From NCBI GenBank assembly GCA_965261455.1, contig OZ253453.1, positions 930,001 to 994,000 on the forward strand: a DNA stretch of 64,000 bases, in the 5' to 3' direction. Position 1 is the first letter of the stretch, and every line of letters starts with the position of its first letter. The notes beneath the pieces are model-generated. The model was given only the letters and a program-made list of their open reading frames with translations. It did not search any database and was not told the origin of the DNA. The position numbers and the translations under genes are program-made. The stretch is from DAOUKH01 sp965261455 (GTDB taxonomy: Bacteria; Chloroflexota; Dehalococcoidia; SHYB01). Shown one piece after another: positions 17,059-24,978 of this stretch.

Positions 17059-17087
17059 TATAATCACCACTACCGTACTTCACGGTA
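17059..17087 (+). promoter_or_regulatory. -10 TATAAT and inverted repeat before the VOC gene
   Basis: TATAAT at 17059-17064 is 36 nt before ATG 17101. Just downstream, 17071-17087 reads TACCGT-ACTTC-ACGGTA, a perfect 6-bp inverted repeat in the expected leader, which could be an operator. GGGAGA serves as ribosome site. Confidence 0.5.
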
Positions 17088-17100
17088 TAGGGAGACCAGC

Positions 17101-17472
17101 ATGGCTAACTTCGACCTTCACCACCTCCACCACAAGGCAACGGACATCGAGAAGGCGGCGCGGTTTTATGTCGACTGCCTCGGTGCGAAGGAGACCGGCC
17201 GCAAGGAAGATTGGATGATCGACGTCGAGCTCTGCGGCGTCCGCATACGGATCACGACGTTTCACGCCGAGTCGCCTACCGAGCAGGCCCACGGCCTGGA
17301 GCACATTTCGTTGGACACCGACGATCTGCCTGGCGTGATCGAGGCACTGAAGGCTCAGGGCCTACCGTTCAAGGAGCAACGCGATCCGGATGGGAAGATG
17401 TCGTGCTACGCCACGGGCCCGGACGGTACTCAGATCTACATCCTGCAGGGCCACGCCGGACACAAGTACTAG
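17101..17472 (+). CDS. VOC (glyoxalase/bleomycin-resistance) superfamily protein
   Basis: 123 residues, a single VOC module pair. It opens LHHLHHKATDIEKAARFYVD, includes GVRIRITTFHAE and GLEHISLDTDDLPGVIEALK, and closes CYATGPDGTQIYILQG. Candidate metal ligands are His in the LHH segment, His in LEHISL, and the late Glu/Gln; the normal final Glu is Gln here (TQIYIL). The beta-alpha-beta-beta-beta pattern supports lyase, epimerase or dioxygenase-like chemistry, otherwise undefined. It stands alone with its own promoter and converges on the amidohydrolase operon. Confidence 0.8.
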   Translation: MANFDLHHLHHKATDIEKAARFYVDCLGAKETGRKEDWMIDVELCGVRIRITTFHAESPTEQAHGLEHISLDTDDLPGVIEALKAQGLPFKEQRDPDGKMSCYATGPDGTQIYILQGHAGHKY

Positions 17473-17524
17473 GCGTCAATCAACGGGAGTCGTTGGCCCA
17501 CCCGGTCCGCTAACGCCTAGCGGT

Positions 17525-18682
17525 CTACGATAGGCTGAAGCCAAATACTCGCGCGGTGTTGGAATAGGTGATCTTGCCGAGGTCTTCCTCGGAGACGCCG
17601 TCGAATATCTCGCGGACCACTCGCCGCGACTCGGGCCAGGTGCATTCCGTATGCGGGTAGTCCGATCCCCATAGCAGGTTGTCCACGCCGATGAGCGATC
17701 GCATGGCCACCGCGGTCCAGTCGTCCTGAAAGCTCACCGAGATATTCTGGTGAAAGAAGTCGCTCGGCATCATTTCGGTGGTGAATCGCTCCCAGCTGCC
17801 CCTGCGTTCTCGATAACGTTGGTCCATTCGGAACAGCCAGTGCGCCACCCAGCCGCCCTGGTTCTCAACGCTCACAACCTTGAGTTTCGGGTGCCGCTCG
17901 AACACGCCCGCCATGATCATGGACGTGAGCGACCGCCTGATCCAATGGTCGCCGTTGATGTACAGGATTTCCAGCGGCTCGTTCGGGTCCATGGTCGGGT
18001 CGTGGTGGTACATAGGGAGGCCGTCGCGGACCGTGCGGTTCGACCCGGAGTGCAGGCAGAGCGGCATGCCCAATTCCTCCGCGGTTGACCAGAAAGGCTC
18101 GTACTCCTGGTGATGATAGCCGTGGCCGTGGGCTGGATGGACGCTGATGATGGCGGCCTCTAGACCCAGCGCTCGGGCCCGGCGAAGCTCGTCCACACCC
18201 TCCTGGACGTCATCCAGGTTGATCATGGCCGCCCCCTTGAGCCGTTCGGGGTAGGGACGACAGAACTCCGCAATCCAATCGTTGTACGTGTGACAGATCG
18301 CGGACAAGAGCCCTGAATCCTCCAGCCGCCAAAGGCCGCCCACGCCGCGCGTAGGAAAGAGGACCGCGCCCTCTACACCATCGAGCTCCATATCCTTGAT
18401 CGCCTCATGGGGGTCATATCCGCCAGGGCGCACGTTCGCCCAACGGTCCTCGAGCGATATCTCATACGGCCGGTCCGTCTGGTACCGCTCACCCGCATGG
18501 GTGGCCGTGCCGAGCGAGCCGATGGACCGGTTATCCTCGACAACGTACCAATCGGCTGTTTCGCCGCTGACCAGTCGTGGCGCCCGGTCCCGATACTTGG
18601 CCTCGATTCGACTCGTCCAAAGGTCCGGCGGTTCGACGATGTGATTGTCGGCGGATAGCAGTCTCAGCGTCGCCTGATCCAT
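17525..18682 (-). CDS. Amidohydrolase-2 family protein, type A (downstream copy)
   Basis: 385 residues from ATG 18682, which has GGAGGAGG 7 bases upstream; the frame could start at 18739 but without such a site. MDQATLRLLSADNHIVEPPD is followed by TSRIEAKYRDRAPRL, MELDGVEGAVLFPTRGVGGL, ICHTYNDWIAEFCRPYPERL, LHSGSNRTVRDGLPMYHHDP, VENQGGWVAHWLFRMDQRY and WGSDYPHTECTWPESRRVV. The protein is nearly the same as 26678-27862 over its length. Last gene of the ten-gene minus cluster. Substrate unknown; see 18754-19920 for the partner copy. Confidence 0.88.
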   Translation of the reverse strand: MDQATLRLLSADNHIVEPPDLWTSRIEAKYRDRAPRLVSGETADWYVVEDNRSIGSLGTATHAGERYQTDRPYEISLEDRWANVRPGGYDPHEAIKDMELDGVEGAVLFPTRGVGGLWRLEDSGLLSAICHTYNDWIAEFCRPYPERLKGAAMINLDDVQEGVDELRRARALGLEAAIISVHPAHGHGYHHQEYEPFWSTAEELGMPLCLHSGSNRTVRDGLPMYHHDPTMDPNEPLEILYINGDHWIRRSLTSMIMAGVFERHPKLKVVSVENQGGWVAHWLFRMDQRYRERRGSWERFTTEMMPSDFFHQNISVSFQDDWTAVAMRSLIGVDNLLWGSDYPHTECTWPESRRVVREIFDGVSEEDLGKITYSNTARVFGFSLS

Positions 18683-18753
18683 GGGGCCTCCTCCACGTTC
18701 GGACCCACCCGTCGCTTCACCGCGGGCGGGTCGGCTCATTCGTCCACGGACGC

Positions 18754-19920
18754 TTAGCCGGCCTCACCGATCGGGAAGCCGTACAGCCGGACCGCGTTGT
18801 CTCGCGTAATCTTGGTCTTATCCTCGGCGGGAATGCCCTCGAAGATGCGGTCGACGATCTCTCGGGACTTGGGAAATGTTGACTCCGCGTGCGGGTAGTC
18901 AGCCCCCCACATCAGGTGGTCCACGCCCACGTGGTGACGCGCCTCGACTCCCATCGCGTCCTCTTGGAAGCTGATGTAGACGTTGCGGCGGAAGAAATCG
19001 CTGGGAATTGCGCTGCCCTCGAACCGGCGCCCTTTCAACCCTGCGACTCGATGTTTGTACGTATCGTCCATACGATTCAGCAGGTAGAGCGCCCAAGAGA
19101 TTTCGAACTCCGCGGCGACCACTTTCAAGCGCGGAAAGCGCTCGAACACTCCCCCGAAGATCAGGGCGGCGATGGAAAGACGCAGGTCCTGCGCCCCAGC
19201 CGAGAACAACACGGGATCAAGGGGCGCCGAGGGGATCCCAATATCGGGACGCCACCGTTCGGTGCCGATGTGGAGGGTCAGCGGGAGGTCCAAGTCCTGC
19301 GCCGCCGCCCACAGAGGCTCGTAGTTGGCATGGTCGTAACGCACGTAGGGACGCACCGGGATCATCCCGCCGGCCAGGCCCATCTTGGCTGCCCGCTCAA
19401 GTTCTCTGACGCATTCTTTCATGCTGTCCACGTTGAGCATCGCCATCCCCTTCAGCCGCTGCGGGTAGTTCGCGCTGAAGTCGGCCACGTGGTCGTTGTA
19501 AGCTCGCATGCATGCCGAGCAGAGGTCCGTGTCCGCGATGCGGTAGAGCTGCAGACCGACCGTGGGATACAGGACCGTCGCGGCCACGCCGTCCAGGTCC
19601 ATGTCCGAAACGTGGGGATGGGGGTCTAGTGCGCCGGGACGGATCTCCTCGATCCGCCCGTCCAACGATAGGTCCTGCGGGTTCGTGAACCGGACGCCGG
19701 CCTGATAGCCCGTGGCCCGGACGCTATGAAATCTAACGCCATCGGCATGCCACTCGTCATTCTCGCCCACGCGGACCACTCTTGGCGCTCGATCGCGGAA
19801 CGCCTTATCCACGCGCGTTGGCCACAGGTCCGCCGCCTCGAGGATATGGGAGTCCGAAGAAACCAGCGGGCAGCGTTCCGCGAGCGTTTCCGTTGGGTCG
19901 GTTCCGGTCTGCGTAGTCAT
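18754..19920 (-). CDS. Amidohydrolase-2 family protein, type B (downstream copy)
   Basis: 388 residues from ATG 19920 (AAAGGA upstream). CPLVSSDSHILEAADLWPTR opens the barrel; NDEWHADGVRFHSVRATGYQ is an insertion shared only with 27939-29099. MDLDGVAATVLYPTVGLQLY, MRAYNDHVADFSANYPQRLK (His in place of the usual Trp), LTLHIGTERW and WGADYPHAESTFPKSREIV follow. The type B protein always sits just upstream of a type A protein here, so the two may act together. Probably expressed with the permeases upstream. Confidence 0.88.
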   Translation of the reverse strand: MTTQTGTDPTETLAERCPLVSSDSHILEAADLWPTRVDKAFRDRAPRVVRVGENDEWHADGVRFHSVRATGYQAGVRFTNPQDLSLDGRIEEIRPGALDPHPHVSDMDLDGVAATVLYPTVGLQLYRIADTDLCSACMRAYNDHVADFSANYPQRLKGMAMLNVDSMKECVRELERAAKMGLAGGMIPVRPYVRYDHANYEPLWAAAQDLDLPLTLHIGTERWRPDIGIPSAPLDPVLFSAGAQDLRLSIAALIFGGVFERFPRLKVVAAEFEISWALYLLNRMDDTYKHRVAGLKGRRFEGSAIPSDFFRRNVYISFQEDAMGVEARHHVGVDHLMWGADYPHAESTFPKSREIVDRIFEGIPAEDKTKITRDNAVRLYGFPIGEAG

Positions 19921-19961
19921 GGGCGACTTAGTCCTTTCGAGCGCAGCGGCCAAGAGGGTGA

Positions 19962-20909
19962 TCAGGTTGCGGTTGGAGCCTGTGTCACGGGGCCAATCCC
20001 ACCGGCTCGAAGTCGAGGGTCGAGGACGTCCCGGATCGCGTCGCCGATCATGATGAAGCTCAAGATCGTCACGAAGATGATAACAGCGGTAGAGACCCCC
20101 AACCACGGTGCTAGCGTGGCGAACTGGGTCACCCCGACGTTGAGCATGCCGCCCCACGAAGGAGCCGGGGGTGGGGAGCCGACGCCCAGGAAGCTCAACG
20201 AGGCCGCGATGACGAGCGCGGATGCGAACTGATTTGTCATCAAGACGAGCACCGGGGCCATCGTGTTGGGCGTGATGTGCCTACCCATGATGCGCAAGTC
20301 CGAGGCCCCAATTGCCTTCGCCGCCTCGACATAGACTTCCTCTTTGAGACTGAGCACGGTTGCACGAACCAACCGATTCGCGTACGGGATGTTGATGAAC
20401 CCAATAGCGATCGCGACGTTCAGGTTGCTAGGACCGAGAGAGGCGACCAGCGCGAGCGCCATGATCAGCGCCGGCATGGCCATCACGCCGTCCATGAAGC
20501 GTTGCACGATGAGGTCGAAGGGCCCGCCCCAGAACCCGCTCGCCAGACCCACGAGGCCTCCTATGACGACTCCCGCCACGACCGATCCGAACGCGACAAA
20601 GAGGGCGGGTCGGGTGGCGTGGACTAGCCGGCTGAACTGATCGCGGCCGACCTCGTCGGTCCCGAGCAGAAACGTTGAGTTGGGCGACTCCAGCCGTAAG
20701 GCTACGTTGGTATGTAACGGTGGGTTCGTGGCGATCTGTGTCTCGAAGATGGCTATCACGATCAACGCGAAGACGATGAAGGCCCCGAACGCGCCTAACG
20801 GTTTCGCCTTCGCGACCCACCATGCCCTAGCTCCGTAATAAGGGGCGGCCCTACGGGCCCACTGAAGAGCCAGAGGGATATTCCTGGCCATGGAGGTCTG
20901 CCAACGCAT
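19962..20909 (-). CDS. ABC transporter permease (DppC/OppC-like)
   Basis: 315 residues; ATG 20909, with ATG 20891 as an alternative. Transmembrane segments are visible at about residues 35-55 (GAFGAFIVFALIVIAIFETQ), 100-125, 140-160, 215-240 and 270-290. The permease EAA-loop motif reads EAAKAIGASDLRIMGRHITP (residues about 205-225), where ATPases dock. The N-terminal ALRLESPNSTFLLGTDEVGR matches the DppC signature. It partners the DppB-like protein just upstream (16-nt gap). No ATPase gene is in the window. Confidence 0.9.
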   Translation of the reverse strand: MRWQTSMARNIPLALQWARRAAPYYGARAWWVAKAKPLGAFGAFIVFALIVIAIFETQIATNPPLHTNVALRLESPNSTFLLGTDEVGRDQFSRLVHATRPALFVAFGSVVAGVVIGGLVGLASGFWGGPFDLIVQRFMDGVMAMPALIMALALVASLGPSNLNVAIAIGFINIPYANRLVRATVLSLKEEVYVEAAKAIGASDLRIMGRHITPNTMAPVLVLMTNQFASALVIAASLSFLGVGSPPPAPSWGGMLNVGVTQFATLAPWLGVSTAVIIFVTILSFIMIGDAIRDVLDPRLRAGGIGPVTQAPTAT

Positions 20910-20925
20910 TACGGTACCCGCGCAT

Positions 20926-21885
20926 TCATGATTGGTATCGAATTCTCGGGTCGAGGAACCCGTAGATCAAATCGAGCGCCAGGTTGAGCAGCAAGACTCC
21001 CGCCGCGATCAGGAAGACGATCGTCTGCACGACTACCCAGTCTCTGTCCCTTATCCCATTGAGCAGCTGTGAGCCAACCCCCGGAAGCACGAAGATGGTC
21101 TCCGCGATGACGGACCCCGCCAACAGGTTGGCCAACTGCAGCCCCGCTATGGTTACCACCGGGAGGAGCGCGTTACGGAGCCCGTGCCGCACGACCGCTA
21201 TACGAGGGGCAAGACCCTTCGCATGGGCCGTCCGCATATAGTCCTGGCGGAGGACCTCGAGCATTGATGAACGGGTCATCCTCACGAGAATCGCCGTCTC
21301 GTGCAACGCAAGGATCATGGCAGGCCAGATGACGTGGGCGAGGTTGTTCATCGGGGCCTCGAGGAACGGCGTGTATTCGAGGGGTGGAAGCCACTTGAAA
21401 TACACGGACATGACCAACAACAGCATGGAGCCGGCCAGAAAACTGGGCAGGGCAAGACCGAAGACGGTGAACAGGCGCCCCAAATAGTCCCACGTACCGT
21501 CCTGCTTGACTGCGCTCATCACCCCAATGGGAATCGAGATGGCTATGCCCATAATGGAAGCGAGAATCGCCAGCTCCAATGTCACCGGAAGGCTTTTCGC
21601 CAACTCTTTGAAGACCGGCTGTCCGGTGACCAATGAGTTGCCGCCATCCCCCTGCAGCAGGCCCCAGATCCAGTCGGCATACCGCTCTACCGGGGGACGG
21701 TCCAGCCCAAGCTCCTCGAGCGCCCTCTCGTACTGCTTGACGCTCATCGAGGATGTGCCGCCTTCCGTCACCTGAATAAGGGCGGCGTCGCCGGGCAGCA
21801 GATGGAAGATAACGAAGATGATGATCGAGACGATGAGAACCGTCGGGACGATCAGCAGAAGTCGGCGAGCCGTGTAGCCAGTCAC
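20926..21885 (-). CDS. ABC transporter permease (DppB/OppB-like)
   Basis: 319 residues, GTG start at 21885. The N-terminal helix RRLLLIVPTVLIVSIIIFVI is typical of DppB. It continues with the periplasmic segment (TEGGTSSMSVKQYERALEEL, GLDRPPVERYADWIWGLLQG), further helices, the EAA-type loop YMRTAHAKGLAPRIAVVRHG, and terminal DPRIRYQS. In this transporter family DppB and DppC form the membrane channel for peptides, opines or nickel chelates. Gene order suggests it works with the binding protein at 22632. Confidence 0.9.
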   Translation of the reverse strand: MTGYTARRLLLIVPTVLIVSIIIFVIFHLLPGDAALIQVTEGGTSSMSVKQYERALEELGLDRPPVERYADWIWGLLQGDGGNSLVTGQPVFKELAKSLPVTLELAILASIMGIAISIPIGVMSAVKQDGTWDYLGRLFTVFGLALPSFLAGSMLLLVMSVYFKWLPPLEYTPFLEAPMNNLAHVIWPAMILALHETAILVRMTRSSMLEVLRQDYMRTAHAKGLAPRIAVVRHGLRNALLPVVTIAGLQLANLLAGSVIAETIFVLPGVGSQLLNGIRDRDWVVVQTIVFLIAAGVLLLNLALDLIYGFLDPRIRYQS

Positions 21886-22000
21886 GCCGAGGCGGCTCCA
21901 CGCGGCGTCGTTGCTCTCCCGGCGCTAGGGCGCCGATGGGAGACCCAGCTAGGGAAAAGCACGGAAACCACCTTCGAAGGCCGCGCCGCGGACCCGCGGG

Positions 22001-22564
22001 TCATGGAGCGGGAACGTCGGCAGGGCGCCAGTGCGGATAGACGCCGGCGCCGGTCAGATAGACCGGACCTTGCCAGTTCCTCTGCGCCCGTTCGCGCAAC
22101 GCCTCCGCCCACCCGGCGACCTTCGGGAGCGCGGCGTCGACATCTCGGAGGTCGATCCGGGAAGCCAACTCCGTGGCGCCCGCCTCGATGAGCATCGGGA
22201 CGAGCCGGTTCCGCAGCCGTTCAATCGACCACTCGACCATGTCGCCGGACGCGGCTGGGTCGTACCACACGTGCTCCTGGCGCTGGGTAGCCCAGCTGAT
22301 GTAGTGATAGTGGGGCCTGATCAGGAAGCAGTCGAAACGCAGGTGCTCGGGGGCCCTGATCCCGGACGACCCCTCATACACATGGATGGTCAATCCGTGA
22401 TCGTTGACTTCCTGTGTCAGCTCGCCCTCGGCGTCTCTCTGACACAGGAAGCGGTACTCGACGGCGAACGTGATCGGGCCGGCCTCAATGAACTCTGTCC
22501 CAACCTCATCGGCCGGCTCAAGCTTCTGGTCGTTGACGGGCTCGGTGAACCGAATCATGTCCAC
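22001..22564 (-). CDS. Unrecognised soluble protein of the transporter operon
   Basis: 187 residues; ATG 22564, with ATG 22558 (MIRFTEPVNDQKLEPADEVG) also possible. No signal peptide or membrane helix. Visible features are HGLTIHVYEGSSGIRAPEHL, RFDCFLIRPHYHYISWATQR with clustered His and Tyr, and VEWSIERLRNRLVPMLIEAG, a helix. The aromatic, His-rich centre could be a ligand or metal site, but I do not recognise the family. It lies between binding protein and permeases, which suggests a role tied to the imported compound. Confidence 0.6.
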   Translation of the reverse strand: MDMIRFTEPVNDQKLEPADEVGTEFIEAGPITFAVEYRFLCQRDAEGELTQEVNDHGLTIHVYEGSSGIRAPEHLRFDCFLIRPHYHYISWATQRQEHVWYDPAASGDMVEWSIERLRNRLVPMLIEAGATELASRIDLRDVDAALPKVAGWAEALRERAQRNWQGPVYLTGAGVYPHWRPADVPAP

Positions 22565-22572
22565 CCCAGATC

Positions 22573-22607
22573 AACCTCGGCTGCACGGAGCGCGTGCAGC
22601 CGAGGTT
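22573..22607 (-). promoter_or_regulatory. Perfect 15-bp stem-loop downstream of the binding-protein gene
   Basis: AACCTCGGCTGCACG (22573-22587) is the exact reverse complement of 22593-22607, with a 5-base loop. Neither side has a T-run, so it is not a standard intrinsic terminator. Its place, directly after a binding-protein gene and before the rest of the operon, is where mRNA-stabilising or attenuating hairpins raise binding-protein output. Confidence 0.65.
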
Positions 22608-22631
22608 CAAAGCTTCTTGGCTAAGGATTCC

Positions 22632-24410
22632 CTATTCGTCGAGCCAAACGTGGTCCCAGTTGGAGTCGGTCCACCCAAGCGGTGGATAAAGGTTCCGTAC
22701 CTTAGGCTGGAGCGCCCAGAAGAACTGTTGCCAGCCCACGGTGATGATGCTCACCTGGTCGATCATCCGCTCCTGCAGCTGCCTGACCAAGTCCGCCCGT
22801 GTCGCAGCGTCTGATTCCACGGACTGGCGTGCGAACAGGTCCGCGATCTGGGCATCCTCCAACTTCGTGAACAGGCCCGGCTGGACGGCTAGGAATGCTC
22901 CGTCGGGATCGGGGAAGCTCAGGCCGACGCCCTGCACGTTGAGTTCGAAGTTACCTTCGTTCCTCCTCGCCACGTCCTCCGCGCTCGTGACGGGTGCCCC
23001 AGAGGCCCTGATCCCAGCACGGCTGAGGTGATCGATGAGGACCACCTGCGAGGTGCGGTGATACGACGTGGCCGAGCTAATCAACTCGACGTCAATGCCA
23101 TCGGGGTAGCCGGCCTCCGCCAGCAGCCGCTTGGCCTCCTCCACGTCCGCTAGGTACCGATCTCCGTCGCCGTACCCCGGAAGCGCCAGGATATCGTCCT
23201 CAGACAGGCCCCATCCGGGAGGTCCTACCAGGGGTCCGGACGGCCTCGCCACGTGAGGGAGCTGGGCCATCTCATGCCGGTTGATGGAGAGCGAGATCGC
23301 CCGCCGCACGTTTATGTTGTCGTACGGCGCCTTTTGCGAGTTGACCACAATGACCAACTGGTTCAGGGCGTTGAACGGGGCTGCCTGGAGGTCGGGTACA
23401 TCGCCCCTAAGATCGTCTATCTGTTCCTCGTTCAGGGTGGATGCGGCTGTCCCGAGGACATCGAGCCGGCCCGTCCGGAAGAGACCCAGGCGCGTCCCCG
23501 CCTCGCCAATGACGAAGGTCTTGATGCCGTCGAGGAAAGGCAGCCCTTCCCCGAAGAAGTTTTCGTTCCGAACGAGCCCGTAGGACACGCCCCTGTTGAA
23601 GTCGTCGGGGTCGAGCATGAAGGCGCCCGTGCCGATATTGGGGCCATCGATGAGATCGCCACCGGCCGCATCCCAGGTGTGCTCAGCGAATATGATGATG
23701 CGCGTATGCGCCAGCAGGCTGGGAAGCGACGCCTTCGGCCCGGTCAAGTTCATGACGAGCGTGGTGTCGTCCGGCACGTCCATGCTCGTGACGATGTCGA
23801 ACTGTGAAGCGAACCGACCGTTGTTCATGTCGATCGAGAACGCGGCGTCCGACGCGGTGAACGGCTCGCCGTCATGCCACGTCACGCCCTCGTGGAACTT
23901 CAGGGTCAGGGCCATCCCGTCAGACGAGGATTCCCACGTCTTGGCCAAGCTCGGAAGAACCTTGTCTCGAGGCGGCTCCCAATTGAACCGCAGCATCTCG
24001 TTGTAAACGTTGGCGCCGACCCCATAGTTGAAGAAGTAGCCCGCCAGGCTTGGGTCGCGATTGCCGATGTCCGCGATCGTCGGTATGTTCAAGACGCCGC
24101 CGTACTCACCCTCCGGCATCATCATCGCCACCGTGGGCTCCGGCTCAGGCGTCGGCTCCGGCATCGCTGTGGCCGTCGGCTCCGGCATCGCTGTGGCCGG
24201 CATCGCTGTGGCCGGCGTCATGGAATCGCCACCTGCCGGTCCTTGAGCGCCCGCCGGCCCTTCAGCGCCCGCCGGTCCTTGTGCGCCCGCTGGCCCTTGT
24301 GCGCCTGCCGGCCCCGCCGGTCCTTCAGCCCCCGAGCAGGCCCCTACAACGAGGGCCACGACGGCAAGCCCCACAAAAATACTAAACCACCTCTTGGAAC
24401 CGAATCGCAT
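22632..24410 (-). CDS. ABC transporter substrate-binding lipoprotein (family 5) with collagen-like linker
   Basis: 592 residues. The signal peptide ends in the lipobox VVGAC (Cys25). Residues about 28-60 repeat GPAGAQ/GPAGAE units, a collagen-like Gly-x-x run; residues about 62-97 repeat ATAMP and EPTP units. The binding domain then begins at GEYGGVLNIPTIADIGNRDP and has family 5 marks: LAKTWESSSDGMALTLKFHE, VTWHDGEPFTASDAAFSIDM, NVRRAISLSINRHEMAQ and EEAKRLLAEAGYPDGIDVEL. It would capture a peptide-like ligand at the cell surface for the permeases downstream. CAAGGAG precedes the ATG. The 170-nt gap upstream has a possible TATATT -10. Confidence 0.9.
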   Translation of the reverse strand: MRFGSKRWFSIFVGLAVVALVVGACSGAEGPAGPAGAQGPAGAQGPAGAEGPAGAQGPAGGDSMTPATAMPATAMPEPTATAMPEPTPEPEPTVAMMMPEGEYGGVLNIPTIADIGNRDPSLAGYFFNYGVGANVYNEMLRFNWEPPRDKVLPSLAKTWESSSDGMALTLKFHEGVTWHDGEPFTASDAAFSIDMNNGRFASQFDIVTSMDVPDDTTLVMNLTGPKASLPSLLAHTRIIIFAEHTWDAAGGDLIDGPNIGTGAFMLDPDDFNRGVSYGLVRNENFFGEGLPFLDGIKTFVIGEAGTRLGLFRTGRLDVLGTAASTLNEEQIDDLRGDVPDLQAAPFNALNQLVIVVNSQKAPYDNINVRRAISLSINRHEMAQLPHVARPSGPLVGPPGWGLSEDDILALPGYGDGDRYLADVEEAKRLLAEAGYPDGIDVELISSATSYHRTSQVVLIDHLSRAGIRASGAPVTSAEDVARRNEGNFELNVQGVGLSFPDPDGAFLAVQPGLFTKLEDAQIADLFARQSVESDAATRADLVRQLQERMIDQVSIITVGWQQFFWALQPKVRNLYPPLGWTDSNWDHVWLDE

Positions 24411-24579
24411 AGTTCTTCTCCTTGACCCTAAAACGGCGCTACGCTAAATTTCATCCCCGAGGGGAACGATAATCTCCACACCAAGACGCCCTACTCAAAC
24501 CCTTCTGGGGGCTTCGAGTGGCGTCGGCGGAATATACGTTCCCCCTTCTCTCCTGTCAAGTCTCTACTCCAGTGAGCGG

Positions 24580-24909
24580 CTACGTGAGCGGTGAGTAGTC
24601 CGTGGGCCGCAGCAGCGTGTTGTGGCTATGGAGCACCCAGGGTTCGTCGCCTTCCGTTTCCGCGACGAGTTGCCGGACTTCGTCATCCGCCAGAAAAGCC
24701 GCCCATTTCCTCTCACGGTCCGCGAGGCTCTCGTATGCCAGGATATAGATCAAGCGGTGGTTGACTTTTTCGCCCACTTCCGGGATCCATGCCGCGGACA
24801 TCTCGATGCCGTGCTTTTGGAACAACGGAATCATGCGCTTCGCCATCCGCTCATGGAGCGCCGGCAGCTTGCCGGGAACAACGTCGTAGGTCCGTAGCTC
24901 GTGGATCAT
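24580..24909 (-). CDS. NIPSNAP family protein (single domain)
   Basis: 109 residues, complete for one NIPSNAP domain: MIHELRTYDVVPGKLPALHE, then RMIPLFQKHGIEMSAAWIPE, LIYILAYESLADRERKWAAF and a C-terminal PTDYSP that matches the family end. GGGAG precedes the ATG. NIPSNAP domains form ferredoxin-like dimers and often travel with catabolic genes; a molecular role is not established. Its position between D-aminoacylase and binding protein supports membership in the same operon. Confidence 0.85.
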   Translation of the reverse strand: MIHELRTYDVVPGKLPALHERMAKRMIPLFQKHGIEMSAAWIPEVGEKVNHRLIYILAYESLADRERKWAAFLADDEVRQLVAETEGDEPWVLHSHNTLLRPTDYSPLT

Positions 24910-24978
24910 GGTGCTCCCACGGGGTGTGCTTGCTGCGGCGGGCTCTGGTCAAGTCCCACGCGCGCGCGTTATATGAAG

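Noticed and set aside
17465..17520. CTAGGCGT...ACGCCTAG inverted repeat between VOC and amidohydrolase stops
   Set aside because: Eight-base arms with a loop over 30 bases; too weak to claim a terminator.
22573..22607. Intrinsic terminator
   Set aside because: Strong stem but no T-run on either strand.
24147..24340. CRISPR-like array suggested by repeated 20-mers
   Set aside because: The repeats are in frame and encode Pro/Thr and GPAG protein repeats, with no unique spacers.
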